The position numbers and the translations under genes were made by a program. This document shows positions 54,922-64,000 of a stretch of DNA of 64,000 nt, piece by piece. Each line of letters starts with the position of its first letter. Within the stretch, counting starts at the first letter, position 1. Source of the stretch: Halorhabdus rudnickae (GTDB lineage: Archaea > Halobacteriota > Halobacteria > Halobacteriales > Haloarculaceae); the NCBI RefSeq assembly GCF_900880625.1, contig NZ_CAAHFB010000001.1:992001-1056000 (forward strand). The letters are read 5' to 3'. The notes under the pieces are model-generated. The model was not told where the DNA came from and ran no database searches. It saw nothing but the letters and a program-made list of their open reading frames with translations.

Positions 54922-55126
54922 CAAGCGAAGAGAAACATCGATGGTGTCGCCGTCGACCCGACTGCGACGGACGATCGAACGGAGTGTCGGTGTTGCTGGG
55001 GCAAGCCGCCGCCCAAGCGTGCCAGCATTCGCCCACGTTTCACGGGCTGCTCGATCTAGATTGTCCTCGGGGACCACAGCAGTTAAATATTGACTGAGCG
55101 ATTAGGTAGCGTGTCGACTGTCCGGC

Positions 55127-55375
55127 ATGGACGAAACCACCGAATCGATACGTGAGAGGATCCGGGACGCAAACGAGGATGGCCGTCTGTACTTCTGGGG
55201 AGGGATACTCGCAGCCGCAGTATCGCTTTTCGTCCTCCCGCTTGCCGGACTACTCGCAATGTACTGGAGCTACAAGTTGCACGCCGAGGCAAACCGGACC
55301 GGCCCAGCACTCGTCATCGGCGGGGCTGGCGCGGTCGGATTTATCTACTGGATCGCCTATCTTGCAGTGCTGTGA
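55127..55375 (+). CDS. Small two-helix membrane protein
   Basis: 82 residues: a charged N-terminal helix, then hydrophobic segments near residues 23-46 and 60-80. No family recognised. A TTAAATATT box (55083-55091) lies about 40 bases upstream, giving a short leader. Confidence 0.55.
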   Translation: MDETTESIRERIRDANEDGRLYFWGGILAAAVSLFVLPLAGLLAMYWSYKLHAEANRTGPALVIGGAGAVGFIYWIAYLAVL

Positions 55376-55426
55376 GCCCGTGCAGACGGGGCCTCACCGT
55401 CACTTTTCGACAATGATCCTCGACGA

Positions 55427-55858
55427 TTACTCCTCTACGACCCACTTCTCGCTGTATCGCTGCCCGCAGGCACAAGCCGCGTAGGCGTGGATCACGTCGC
55501 CCTCGGCGTAGATGCCACCCACCTCCTCGTTCTGTGCTTCGGCGAACGCGAAAACGAGTCTGACGTGATGGTCGTCTTCGGGCGCCTCGTCGGCCACCGG
55601 GCAGGTCCCACCGACGAGACTCCGGTCGATCTCGCTGGGCGTGTCCATCGCTGCCTGGGCTAGCGCCATCGGGTCGATCCCGGCGGCCGACTGAAAGGCA
55701 CTGCGGCCCTCCTCGCCTGGCAACACCAAGACCAGCCCGTTCTCGACTGGCTCGGCGTACTCGTCTAAGGCCTCGGGGTTCGATACCGCGTCCTCGTGCA
55801 GGAAGAAAGCGACGTCGTCGGGGCGGTTCCCGGCCAAGAACGCCTCACGATCGGTCAT
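55427..55858 (-). CDS. Haloarchaeal DUF5807-like protein
   Basis: 143 residues from the ATG at 55858; the longer frame overlaps the arlJ 3' region. MTDREAFLAGNRPDDVAFFL and LPGEEGRSAFQSAAGIDP match my memory of DUF5807. The C-terminus has a CACG half knuckle and one more Cys upstream (GTCPVAD). Function unknown. It follows arlJ on the same strand by 79 bases and may be in the same transcript. Confidence 0.65.
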   Translation of the reverse strand: MTDREAFLAGNRPDDVAFFLHEDAVSNPEALDEYAEPVENGLVLVLPGEEGRSAFQSAAGIDPMALAQAAMDTPSEIDRSLVGGTCPVADEAPEDDHHVRLVFAFAEAQNEEVGGIYAEGDVIHAYAACACGQRYSEKWVVEE

Positions 55859-55937
55859 GTGCGACACCGACGCCGCCGACGAGCAAAAAGACGACGTTTC
55901 GCAGTCCCGAGACCGGAACGTCCCGACCCGTAGCGAA

Positions 55938-57683
55938 TCAGATATTGATGACCGCGGAGACGACACCCTTCGTGAAGATCGCGATGATCGCCCCAAGCCA
56001 CGAGAGGACGACGAAGTGCATGTAGCTGTTGAGTTTGTGTCCGCCGTCAGTCGTCCGGATCATCAGCGAGGACAGCAGGGCGTTGAACACGATGACGATG
56101 ATGAGCAGGAACTCGATGGTCGGGATGTCGTAGACAGCAGTGTTGATGAGCGACCCGACGTCCATGCGACTCCCCGCGTTCAGATTGAGGCTCATCGCCG
56201 AGAGGAGGTTGACGACCTGCAAGCCGATGAAAAAGGCAAACGTCGAAGCGGCAGTGATGCCATAGAGGACGCCGATAAGCGTTGTCGTCTCCTGGTCGCG
56301 TTGCTGGCGCAACTGGAGGACCTCGTTCATATTCTCGCTGATGAGTTCGCCGAGTTGCTTGGGACTGCCACCCATCTCGCGACCCACGAGGTACATCTCG
56401 CTGAACGTCTGGATGAGATACGACCGGGACTCAGCGGTGAAGTGTCGCCAGGCCTTCGCGGGTTCGATCCGCATGTTCAGCCGTTTATAGAGGTTGTCAA
56501 CGTTCTCCGAAAGGGGTCCAAAGTCCTTCTTGCGGAGCGATTCGAGGACGGCCCCAGTCGTCGACTGTTTGGCCCCCTCCGTCGATCCCAGCGCCCGGAT
56601 GAAACTCGGGAACTCCTGGTCGCGCGCCTTGATCTGGTTTTCCTCCTGGCGGATCACGATGCCGGGGATGAGCAGCGGCGAAATTGGGACGACCGCGTAC
56701 ATCGACAGCGGAACGGGATCGAAAAACGGCAGGAGCATGTTGAGCGTGATCGGGCTGATCCCGGCGTACCCGCCGAAACTGATGACCGAAAGGACGAGCG
56801 TCAGTACGACTCCAACGGCGAAGCTCAGATTGATCCGCCGGTCCATCGGTGAGTTGACCTCTTCGGGATGATACCAGACAGGGTCGTAGGGAGATAGCGA
56901 ACGGATCGCGACGAAGAACCCGGACTGGATGAAAATGAAGAGGACGATGACAGCGCTGACAGTCATCATCGGGTTCGTCCCTGTCAGGATCGGCAACACG
57001 ACGGCGAACACCAGTGCGAAGGTCATCGAGAGGATCATCGACAGATAGAGGTCTTTCATCACTTCGAGGTTGCCCAGCGCCCCCTCGTAGACAGTCTTGT
57101 AGTTGTCGATGATCATGTCCTGCTCGGAGAGCAGGTAGTCCTCCAGGCTCTGGCCGGCACCCATGGTGTAGGCCAGGCGATCGAAAAAGTCCGAGACGGC
57201 CTCGCTGGGGACCTCCTTGGCTCGCCGGGCACAGGCCTCGTCGAGACTCAAGTTCCAGGTGTCGACCAGTTCGACGACCCGCCCCATCTCGGTCGCGAGT
57301 TCACCGTACTCGTCTTCGGAAGCGAGTGCCCGGAAGACCTCCATCCGGTCGATCTTCGTGGTCGAGAGCACCGTCATGTGCGTGACCATGAGGTGAAACC
57401 GGTTGTTCAACGCCTGGCGGCGCTGGGAGAGTTGCACCTTCGGATAGAAGACGGCGGCCCCGAACAACAACACCCCGAGCAACGGGAACGGAAGCGCGAT
57501 CGAGAGCGGGAGTGGCGCGACCACCGCGATCCCGATCGTGACGAGAAAGAAGACAAAGGCGGGCAACAGGATAGAGAGTACGTACCGCTGGATGGGAATT
57601 CCCATCCGTCGGTAGGAGTCCAGTAGCGATGCGACTGTCCCGGAGATCGTCAGGTCGAGCGTGCTGGCTTCTTCGGAGGCCAT
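55938..57683 (-). CDS. arlJ: Archaellum assembly membrane protein ArlJ
   Basis: Membrane platform of the archaellum motor. 581 residues with the T2SSF/TadC fold duplicated: multiple hydrophobic helices near residues 40-75, 210-260, 300-345 and 490-581. Homologous to PilC, it couples the ArlI ATPase to filament assembly. It overlaps arlI by one base (TGATG). Usual archaeal length about 550-580. It is the last gene of the arl operon in this window. Confidence 0.92.
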   Translation of the reverse strand: MASEEASTLDLTISGTVASLLDSYRRMGIPIQRYVLSILLPAFVFFLVTIGIAVVAPLPLSIALPFPLLGVLLFGAAVFYPKVQLSQRRQALNNRFHLMVTHMTVLSTTKIDRMEVFRALASEDEYGELATEMGRVVELVDTWNLSLDEACARRAKEVPSEAVSDFFDRLAYTMGAGQSLEDYLLSEQDMIIDNYKTVYEGALGNLEVMKDLYLSMILSMTFALVFAVVLPILTGTNPMMTVSAVIVLFIFIQSGFFVAIRSLSPYDPVWYHPEEVNSPMDRRINLSFAVGVVLTLVLSVISFGGYAGISPITLNMLLPFFDPVPLSMYAVVPISPLLIPGIVIRQEENQIKARDQEFPSFIRALGSTEGAKQSTTGAVLESLRKKDFGPLSENVDNLYKRLNMRIEPAKAWRHFTAESRSYLIQTFSEMYLVGREMGGSPKQLGELISENMNEVLQLRQQRDQETTTLIGVLYGITAASTFAFFIGLQVVNLLSAMSLNLNAGSRMDVGSLINTAVYDIPTIEFLLIIVIVFNALLSSLMIRTTDGGHKLNSYMHFVVLSWLGAIIAIFTKGVVSAVINI

Positions 57684-59356
57684 CAGTCTGAGCGGTGGAT
57701 ATCGAAGGGCAGCCCCTCGAGGCCGTCCCGTTGGTAGTTCTCGATCAATTCGTTGACTTCGTGATAGCCCAGAACGTTCTCCTGGATCGCCCGCTCGATG
57801 AGGTTCGCCCTGAACTGCAGGTCGTCGTAGATGTCACGCGTATCCTCGTAGCCCAGTAGCGTCGCGATCTGTTCTTCCAGAACGTAGGAGTTGTTCATCC
57901 CCTGGAAGACAATCTCGTCTTCGACGGGGTCCCAGTAGAAGCTCTGGCGGGTGACGACCCCGTCCATCTCCTTGGAGTAGCCCTCGATTTCCTGGACCGA
58001 CGTGACCCGACGGAGGACGTCGTCGCCCTGCTTGACCCGATTCTGGAACAGCGCGATGTCGGCGTTGTCCATGAACGTCTCGGGGACGTTGATCGGGTCG
58101 CCCGTGAAGCGCTGAATCATCGAGACGATGTCGCTGGCGTGGAACGTCAGCATGACCGGGTGGCCCGTCTGGGCGGCCTGGAAGGCCATTCGCCCCTCTT
58201 CGCCACGAACCTCGCCCACGATGATGTAGTCGGGACGGGACCGTAGTGCCGCGGCGACGAGATCGAACATGTCGACGTCCGTCCCCTCGTCGTCGCCCTC
58301 CCGGGTGAGGAGTTGCTGCCAGGTATCGTGGGGCGGCAACACCTCCGAGGTGTCCTCTGCGGTGTAGATCTTGCTGTCCCGCGGGATGAACGACATGATA
58401 GAGTTCAGCGTCGTCGTCTTCCCCGAGGCCGTCTCCCCGACGACGAACACCGTCTGCTCGTTTTCGAGGGCCAGCCAGAGGTACGCAGACAGTTCGGGTG
58501 AGAGGGTTCCCCACTTGGTAATCTGGAAGATCGACAGGGGAACGTCGTCGCCCTGGCGGATAGTCAGCGAGGGGCCTTTCAGCGAGACGTCGTCCGAGTA
58601 GATGATGTTGATACGCGATCCGTCGGGCAGCGTCGAGTCGATGATCGGATCGTTGTCCGAGACGGGATCACCGATCCGCTCGCCCATGTTGCGCAGCCAC
58701 TGCTCGTACTCCTCGGGTTCCCCGAAGTCGACGGTCGTCTTGATGAGGCTGTAGACGGCGTGGTCGACGTAACACTCGTGTGGACCGATGACGTGGATGT
58801 CCTCGTTGGCCGGATCGCGCATCACCGGTTCGAGTGGACCGAGCCCGACGATGTCGCGGTTGAGCCGGTATCGGATGTTTTCGTAGGTCTCTTCGGTGAC
58901 TTCGACCTTGCCGATGTTGGTGATGTCGTTGAACCGGCTGAGAACGCCGCCTCCCTCGTCGTGATTCTTGACGGCCGTCGTCTCCTGAAGAAGTTCCTCG
59001 ATGCGGTCGTCGTACTCGGCCTCCTCGCTGGGGGCAGGTTTCATGACGCTTTTCTCCAGCAGACGGTTACGGACCTTTTCGAAGACCGTGCGCTCGTCGT
59101 CGGCCAGTTCCGGTTCGATCGCGTAATACTTGATGTCCTGACCGATGTCGCCATAGACGTGCGTGTAGATCGGGCCGCCGACGGGGTAGAGAATATTCGG
59201 TCGGTCGGACTCGTATTCCCCGTCAGCCTCTTCGACGAACATCGGGAACTCGCCGGTGATCTGCTTGAACTTCTGGAGGTGATCACGAAGATGGGGGCGT
59301 CTGGCGGCGTGTTGGCGGAGTTCGTCCGACGGTTTGGGTCTGCCGTGATCTGTCAT
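57683..59356 (-). CDS. arlI: Archaellum motor ATPase ArlI
   Basis: Hexameric ATPase that assembles and rotates the archaellum. 557 residues. Walker A FVVGETASGKTTTLNS, Asp box and Walker B (VGEVRGEEGRMAFQAAQTGH) and the His box are clear, as in type II/IV secretion ATPases. It lies 12 bases after arlH. Confidence 0.95.
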   Translation of the reverse strand: MTDHGRPKPSDELRQHAARRPHLRDHLQKFKQITGEFPMFVEEADGEYESDRPNILYPVGGPIYTHVYGDIGQDIKYYAIEPELADDERTVFEKVRNRLLEKSVMKPAPSEEAEYDDRIEELLQETTAVKNHDEGGGVLSRFNDITNIGKVEVTEETYENIRYRLNRDIVGLGPLEPVMRDPANEDIHVIGPHECYVDHAVYSLIKTTVDFGEPEEYEQWLRNMGERIGDPVSDNDPIIDSTLPDGSRINIIYSDDVSLKGPSLTIRQGDDVPLSIFQITKWGTLSPELSAYLWLALENEQTVFVVGETASGKTTTLNSIMSFIPRDSKIYTAEDTSEVLPPHDTWQQLLTREGDDEGTDVDMFDLVAAALRSRPDYIIVGEVRGEEGRMAFQAAQTGHPVMLTFHASDIVSMIQRFTGDPINVPETFMDNADIALFQNRVKQGDDVLRRVTSVQEIEGYSKEMDGVVTRQSFYWDPVEDEIVFQGMNNSYVLEEQIATLLGYEDTRDIYDDLQFRANLIERAIQENVLGYHEVNELIENYQRDGLEGLPFDIHRSD

Positions 59357-59368
59357 GTGTTCATCCCC

Positions 59369-60133
59369 TCATGCCACGCTGCGCGATTCGATGACGATCC
59401 CCGTCCCCGAACGAACGGAATAGCCAATGGTATCGCCGACCTGTTCACCCATGCCGGCAAAGCGTTTGACCGAGATCTGTCGGCGGACGTCGTTACCGAC
59501 CTCGACCATCTCGAGTTCGATGAACACGTCGGCGATCGCCCGGAACGGGCCGATCGCGTCCTCGTCCAACGTCGAGGGGTCGACCGTGAGCATGATGACT
59601 TTCCCCTCGGCGATAACGTCCCTGAAGAACGAAATGATCTCCAGTGCCGCCTGCCGTTCCTCGTTCTGGCGGACCAGCGCCTCGAACTTCGGGTCGTTTC
59701 GGAGGATGGCGTCGAACGTGTCGATGATGATGACGTCGGTCTCCCACATCACTTCGGCGTCCATCAGTCGCTTGAGCAGATCCATCCGATCGTTCTCCTC
59801 GTCGTCGCCCCCACGGAACGTGTTGGAATCGCCGATGTCAGCGTGCAGGAACAACAGATTCTCGTCGAGGATGTGCTCGACCATGCCGTAATCCAGTGAG
59901 TGCATCTGATCGAGAAAGCTCCCGACAGTCAGCTCCGTTGAGAGCATTGTGACCGTTTGACCGGTCTCACAGAGCCCGTAGCTGAAGCGCTGGCTCATCG
60001 CGGACTTGCCCGCGCCGTAGTCGCCTTCGACGAGGACGATACTGCCGGGCGGGATGCCACCGCCGAGTTCCTTGTTCAATCGGTCGCGCTCGTCCAAACC
60101 CAACGAGTATAGATCAGTGGTTGCGATACTCAT
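59369..60133 (-). CDS. arlH: Archaellum ATP-binding regulator ArlH
   Basis: KaiC/RecA-fold partner of ArlI. 254 residues. Walker A is [15 protein letters not shown]; the Walker B region [12 protein letters not shown] is present. Overlaps arlG (ATGA, four bases). Confidence 0.93.
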   Translation of the reverse strand: MSIATTDLYSLGLDERDRLNKELGGGIPPGSIVLVEGDYGAGKSAMSQRFSYGLCETGQTVTMLSTELTVGSFLDQMHSLDYGMVEHILDENLLFLHADIGDSNTFRGGDDEENDRMDLLKRLMDAEVMWETDVIIIDTFDAILRNDPKFEALVRQNEERQAALEIISFFRDVIAEGKVIMLTVDPSTLDEDAIGPFRAIADVFIELEMVEVGNDVRRQISVKRFAGMGEQVGDTIGYSVRSGTGIVIESRSVA

Positions 60134-60585
60134 GTGCGGAACTCGAACACCTCCTGGTCGCCGTTGACCGTGAGCTGGACCCGTACGTCCTCGCCGACCC
60201 CCAGCGCGTGGTCGATTTCGACTCTGACGACGTTCCCGGGCGTCCAGACATCTCCATCGACGACCGTCACCATCACGTCGGGACCGGTCTTGAACTGTCC
60301 GTTGACGAATATATCCATCGCGTCGCTTTCGGCGGCCAATCGCTGGGAGCCGGTATTTTTGACGTACAATGTAATGTTCCCGTTGCCGTCCGTGTCGTAA
60401 ATACCTGCGCCGCTATCGCTGATGATCTCGACGTCCGTACGGACATCTTCGCTGACACCCAGTCCGAGGTCGTCGACGGCTTGGCTAAGTTCGTCGACCG
60501 TACTCGTCAGCACGCCGGCGACGCTGGCGGCGACGATGACACTCGCGATGAAGATGATCAAGTGGGAAGCTGAAACACTAGCCAC
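60130..60585 (-). CDS. arlG: Archaellum stator-type protein ArlG
   Basis: 151 residues with one N-terminal hydrophobic helix ([20 protein letters not shown]) and a beta-sandwich domain facing outward. It forms the filament with ArlF that binds the S-layer. It overlaps arlF by eight bases. Confidence 0.9.
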   Translation of the reverse strand: MASVSASHLIIFIASVIVAASVAGVLTSTVDELSQAVDDLGLGVSEDVRTDVEIISDSGAGIYDTDGNGNITLYVKNTGSQRLAAESDAMDIFVNGQFKTGPDVMVTVVDGDVWTPGNVVRVEIDHALGVGEDVRVQLTVNGDQEVFEFRT

Positions 60586-61033
60586 TCTCGGTCACCTCCG
60601 CCGTGGCGGCGACGCCGGGGCCGGAGACGACCTTCACCCGGACGGTTTCGTTGGCCGGGTCGAGGGCCGGCGTCTCGCCGCTGAACGTCAGTTCCTCGCC
60701 GGATTGCCACAGGTCTGTGGTGTTGTCACCCTCGACTTCGCTGTCGAAGTCCGTCCGGTACTCGTTGTTGATGAGGAGGTCCGTCTCGTCGACGTTCAGC
60801 GTCGTCGCCCCGTCGTTGACGACGGTGACGCGGGTGGTGTCGTTGGAACTGTAGAGGACGGCCCCCGTGACGTTGATCGCCGTGTTCTGCTGGTCGAGAA
60901 GGTCGTCGCGGGCGTCACTCCGGGCGTCAGTCACCCGTTCGACGGTATCGTAGGCGGCACTGTGGAACATCCCGAAGCCGATCAACAGTGCGGCGGCCAG
61001 GATGGCTACCGAGGCGCTAACGCTGAATCCCAT
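60578..61033 (-). CDS. arlF: Archaellum stator-type protein ArlF
   Basis: 151 residues from the Met of MGFSVSASVAILAAALLIGF; the longer frame overlaps arlCE. One N-terminal transmembrane helix and an outer beta-sandwich. Several N-x-T/S sites (NVTG, NDTT, NETV, NTTD) suggest glycosylation. Overlaps arlCE by 17 bases. Confidence 0.9.
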   Translation of the reverse strand: MGFSVSASVAILAAALLIGFGMFHSAAYDTVERVTDARSDARDDLLDQQNTAINVTGAVLYSSNDTTRVTVVNDGATTLNVDETDLLINNEYRTDFDSEVEGDNTTDLWQSGEELTFSGETPALDPANETVRVKVVSGPGVAATAEVTESG

Positions 61034-62741
61034 CTGACCCACCTCCGACCGTAGCCGGGATCTGATCGAGTGCGACTGATTCGGCACCGCCGCCGTTGAG
61101 TTGACTCACGTATCGGAGACTCTTGGTGTGGTGATCGATCGTCAGCGTCGTCGCGTCCCCACCGTCCTCGAATCCACGGAGGTACGCCTGGAGTTGCTCG
61201 GCGACCTCATCGTCGATCCAATCGATACGCTCGTAGTAGTGGATGGCCTCCGCGGTGGCCCTGACGCCGACCTCCGAGACCAGAAACTCGAGCCACTCGA
61301 CGACAATCAAATCGGCCAGGAACCCGTCGGGCAACTCCGTAAGGTATGGTTTTCCATCGTCGGTATCGGTCGCGTTTTCCGTTTCACTTGCGTCCCGAGA
61401 CACCGTTTCTGTCTCCGCGGACGCCGTTTTTGGGTCGACGGACTCCGTTTCCGTCTCCATACCAGGTTCGTCTGCAGTTTCCACGTCGATGTCCGCGTCG
61501 TCGGTTCCGTCCTCGTCGAGGTCTTCAGTGTCGTCGGCCTCGACCGCCGGTTCGTCGGGCGCCTCCGACGTCTCGTCGTCCGTCGCTTCGAACGTCTCCG
61601 CGTCGTCTTCCGCTTCGACGGCCGTCCCCTCGTCTTCGATGACCGTATCGAAGAGATCGTCGTCGGCCAACGCGTCGTCGGCCGCCTCGGTCTCCATCTC
61701 CTCGATAGCATCTCCGGCGTCGTCGGTGTCGAAACCCTCGTCGGCCACGTCTTCCTCCACTGGGTCGTCTGCGTCCTCTCTACCCTCGGCCCACTCGGCG
61801 TCGCCGGACTCATATTCGTCTTTCAGCTCCGCGAAGGACTTGCCGCTCTCGCCGCCGGAATCGCCCTCAGTATCGTCGTCGTCCATCTCGAAATCGTCCT
61901 CGAAGTCCTCGTCGAATCCATCGTCGACATCCTCAAAGTCTTCGTCGAATTCGTCGTCGAATGCGACCTCGTCCTCGTCGCTTCCACTCTCGTCACCCAG
62001 CATATCACCGACGTCGGTGTCAGTCTCCATTTCGTCGTCATCCTCAACAAGATCTTCGTCGAAAAATCCCTCTGCGTCGGCGTTAGCGATGCCTTCTTCG
62101 AGTTCCTCGTCGGCTTCGTCGCCGCCGCCGTCATCGAAGAGGCCGAAAGATTGCTCGCCCGGACCGCCCAACCCGCCGGCGTCGATGTCGTCAGCGAAGG
62201 GATTGACGCCGCGGGTCACCATCTCGTAGATGTCGAGCAGTTTCCGGACGTTCTCCTCGACATCATCGACCGTCTCGGAGATCTGCTCGTTCTCGTTGCG
62301 GACCGTGTTGACCGTCGAGGAAAGGCTACCGACCTCGGTTTCGAGTTCGTCAAGCCGGTGTTCGAGCTCGTCAGTGTCCGGGCCGCCGTCCATGTCGCCG
62401 AACTCGTCGCCACCGAACTCGTCGTCGCCGAACTCGCCGAACTCGTCGCCACCCTCGTCGAGACCACCGAGGTCGCCAAACTCGTCGCCACCCTCCTCGG
62501 GCATCAATCCGTCGTCATCCGCGTCTTCGCTGCTATCTCCCGCGTCCTCGTCGGAAAGGATCGAGTCAAAGACCGACTTGATACTCATGCCGACGAACCC
62601 GACCGCCAACACCGCGACAACGACCGGCTCCGGCGAGACCGATCCCACCGGGCCGAGGAACCATCCGCCGGCGTCCAGAAGGGATTGTCCCGCCACCACC
62701 TCCACGTTCGATCCAACCCAGAGGAGGGAGAGACTACTCAT
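61017..62741 (-). CDS. arlCE: Fused archaellum switch protein ArlCE, long form with N-terminal helix
   Basis: Links the taxis machinery (CheF/CheY) to the motor. 574 residues from the ATG at 62741. ArlC-like coiled-coil region about residues 130-190 (LDELETEVGSLSSTVNTVRN); very acidic, low-complexity linker about residues 200-465; C-terminal ArlE-type domain (TELPDGFLADLIVVEWLEFL, IDWIDDEVAEQLQAYL). The first 51 codons include VVVAVLAVGFVGMSIKSV, a transmembrane helix with coding-like third positions. A Met at 62588 is an alternative start giving a soluble protein. Confidence 0.88.
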   Translation of the reverse strand: MSSLSLLWVGSNVEVVAGQSLLDAGGWFLGPVGSVSPEPVVVAVLAVGFVGMSIKSVFDSILSDEDAGDSSEDADDDGLMPEEGGDEFGDLGGLDEGGDEFGEFGDDEFGGDEFGDMDGGPDTDELEHRLDELETEVGSLSSTVNTVRNENEQISETVDDVEENVRKLLDIYEMVTRGVNPFADDIDAGGLGGPGEQSFGLFDDGGGDEADEELEEGIANADAEGFFDEDLVEDDDEMETDTDVGDMLGDESGSDEDEVAFDDEFDEDFEDVDDGFDEDFEDDFEMDDDDTEGDSGGESGKSFAELKDEYESGDAEWAEGREDADDPVEEDVADEGFDTDDAGDAIEEMETEAADDALADDDLFDTVIEDEGTAVEAEDDAETFEATDDETSEAPDEPAVEADDTEDLDEDGTDDADIDVETADEPGMETETESVDPKTASAETETVSRDASETENATDTDDGKPYLTELPDGFLADLIVVEWLEFLVSEVGVRATAEAIHYYERIDWIDDEVAEQLQAYLRGFEDGGDATTLTIDHHTKSLRYVSQLNGGGAESVALDQIPATVGGGSDGIQR

Positions 62742-62961
62742 TACTACATATATCCCATCATACGCCCTTGAATGTACCGTTTAGAGTATCATATGTGATA
62801 ACTGATGATTCTATCCCAATCCATCAAATGGAAATTAGCGTCCGGCAGTCTGTTGTTTCCGGCACGTAATGGGTCGAGGAGCGTCAAAATATCGATTTCC
62901 GAAACGAATGACGCTCGTCAGACAACCGCGATCGAAATACATCACGGGACGGGACAGTCAC
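62742..62961. other. Intergenic region between cheD and arlCE
   Basis: No ORF. Promoter candidates for arlCE on the minus strand: TATATGTA (62745-62752) and CTCTAAACGG around 62774-62784. The second would place the mRNA start about 12 bases before the ATG at 62741. Confidence 0.4.
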
Positions 62962-63477
62962 TCACAGGCGCTTTTCCTCGCGGTTGGCGCTCCTGACGAT
63001 CAGGTCGCCCGTATCGCCTTCCAGTCTGAGTGAGCGGCCGTGATCGCCGCCGACATCCGCTTCGACAACGGGGATATCGAGTGTGGAGAGGGTCTTCCGG
63101 ACGACAGAGAGGTTGCGGGCACCGATGCCGGAGCCGTTCTTCGAGAAGTCCAACATGTCGCTGCCGCCGGCGATCTTTGCGATCATGTTCGAGCGGTGGG
63201 CCCCCTCTCTCTCGAGGGTGTCGACGAGCATTTCGACGCCCGTGTCGGCGAACTTCGCAGGGTTACCGCCGTCGACGTCCTCGGCGGTCGGCAACATCAC
63301 GTGGACGAGTCCCGACGCCTTGGTCTCCTCGTCGTGGAGGGCGACCCCGATACACGAACCTAGACCACTCGTCGTGAGGACGGCTCCATCGGTCGAGATG
63401 TCGTACTCGGCGATGCCGACCTTGATCCGTTCGGTCTGCTTTGTCTCTGCCGTCTGGGATCCGTCGTAGACCTTCAT
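62962..63477 (-). CDS. cheD: Chemoreceptor glutamine deamidase CheD
   Basis: Deamidates receptor glutamines and partners with CheC. 171 residues. The catalytic Cys-His pair is in SGLGSCIGVALHDE and ASGLVHVMLP; the third element is the GARNLSVVRKTL region. ATGA overlap with cheC. Confidence 0.93.
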   Translation of the reverse strand: MKVYDGSQTAETKQTERIKVGIAEYDISTDGAVLTTSGLGSCIGVALHDEETKASGLVHVMLPTAEDVDGGNPAKFADTGVEMLVDTLEREGAHRSNMIAKIAGGSDMLDFSKNGSGIGARNLSVVRKTLSTLDIPVVEADVGGDHGRSLRLEGDTGDLIVRSANREEKRL

Positions 63478-64000
63478 TGGAAGAGTGCGTCGGGGTTAGC
63501 GTCAGTCTCTTCGGCCCGTTCGACCATCAGTGCATCGAGTGCTTCCCGGAGTTCCTGCTCGTTGGGGAGTGCATGGATCTCTGCCTCGAACTCGAGGTCG
63601 TCGGTCCGCATCCGTGAGTCGATGATGAATGCGTGCTCCTGGTGTTGGCCGACCTGTGCCGCCAGCGGATCCAGAATCGCCTGGCCCATGTCGTGAACCA
63701 GTCGGGGCGGCGTGTGATCGACAGACGTCTGAAGGACGTTCGCCCAGCCGTCGACGAACCCGCTGGTCATGATGTTGCCAAGCTCCTCGATTGCGGCCGT
63801 GTGCTGGTCGGTGAGATCGTCGCCGTCCATCTCGATCGGCATCATCGCCTCGGCGACGTTCTTCGCCGACATCTCGTCGAACAAAACCAGCAAGAAGCCG
63901 CTCGGGACCCCCGAGAATTCGACGACGGTCCCAACGTAGCGGGAGTTTTCGATCTGTTTTGGGACGTCCTCGATACGGGCGAAGCTGATCTGGGACACTT
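63474..64000 (-). CDS. cheC: CheC-family phosphatase (N-terminus outside window)
   Basis: CheY-P phosphatase family. IEELGNIMTSGFVDGWANVL is the E-x2-N helix. 174 codons are visible from the GTG at 63998, but homologues have more N-terminal residues, and the frame stays open at the window edge, so the true start is likely beyond 64000. Couples to cheD. Confidence 0.85.
   Translation of the reverse strand, partial: VSQISFARIEDVPKQIENSRYVGTVVEFSGVPSGFLLVLFDEMSAKNVAEAMMPIEMDGDDLTDQHTAAIEELGNIMTSGFVDGWANVLQTSVDHTPPRLVHDMGQAILDPLAAQVGQHQEHAFIIDSRMRTDDLEFEAEIHALPNEQELREALDALMVERAEETDANPDALFQ

Noticed and set aside
61101-62771. 556-codon plus-strand frame opposite arlCE
   Set aside because: Valine/arginine-rich shadow of the acidic repeats on the other strand.

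Overview
The window is chromosomal DNA from a halophilic archaeon (Halobacteria). The encoded proteins are strongly acidic and GC-rich at third codon positions. Many genes have an AT-rich TATA-like box centred about 27 bases before the start codon (leaderless transcripts), and several small families are seen mainly in haloarchaea. A carbohydrate-active Tat-exported GH31 enzyme and fermentation-type pyruvate:ferredoxin oxidoreductase would suit a sugar-using genus such as Halorhabdus, but the genus is inference. I saw no tRNA, rRNA, CRISPR array or intact insertion sequence.

Layout. 1-5.9 kb: glycerol catabolism, glpK (cut by the window edge) divergent from glpABC. 6-13 kb: a UspA protein, PEP carboxylase, and a four-subunit pyruvate:ferredoxin oxidoreductase operon. 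13-19 kb: a chemotaxis transducer, a bactofilin-like protein, a CheC-family protein, a CopD-like membrane protein and a membrane protein with five DUF1508 repeats. 19-36 kb: mostly housekeeping genes: cysteine synthase, Bat-type HTH regulator, sugar nucleotidyltransferase, DPH6-like ATPase, COG1340 coiled-coil protein, DUF373, DUF371, endonuclease III, aldo/keto reductase, DsbB, the termination nuclease FttA/aCPSF1, an aspartoacylase-like hydrolase and prolyl-tRNA synthetase. The 3' end of proS is followed by a diverged 192-bp tandem copy of itself. 34.2-42.8 kb: lysine biosynthesis on the minus strand (dapA-dapB-dapD ... lysA-dapE), split by a plus-strand GH31 glucosidase gene and a decayed release-factor-like fragment. 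43-50.5 kb: 7TM histidine kinase, NAD salvage (nicotinate phosphoribosyltransferase and nicotinamidase) around a PGF-CTERM surface protein, and dihydroorotase. 50.6-55.9 kb: stress and nucleic-acid genes (three UspA proteins, GNATs, DHH phosphoesterase), a decayed transporter region and small haloarchaeal proteins. 55.9-64 kb: archaellum motor operon arlCE-F-G-H-I-J, with cheD and a partial cheC upstream.

How the genes fit together. Glycerol enters through GlpK and GlpABC to triose phosphate. PEP carboxylase and POR handle the PEP/pyruvate node. The transducer, CheC, CheD and Arl proteins form part of a taxis system. The most unusual features are the four-subunit POR with an in-frame, amber-separated leader ORF, the duplicated proS tail with conserved hairpins, the interrupted dap operon with foreign-looking DNA, and several structured intergenic elements.
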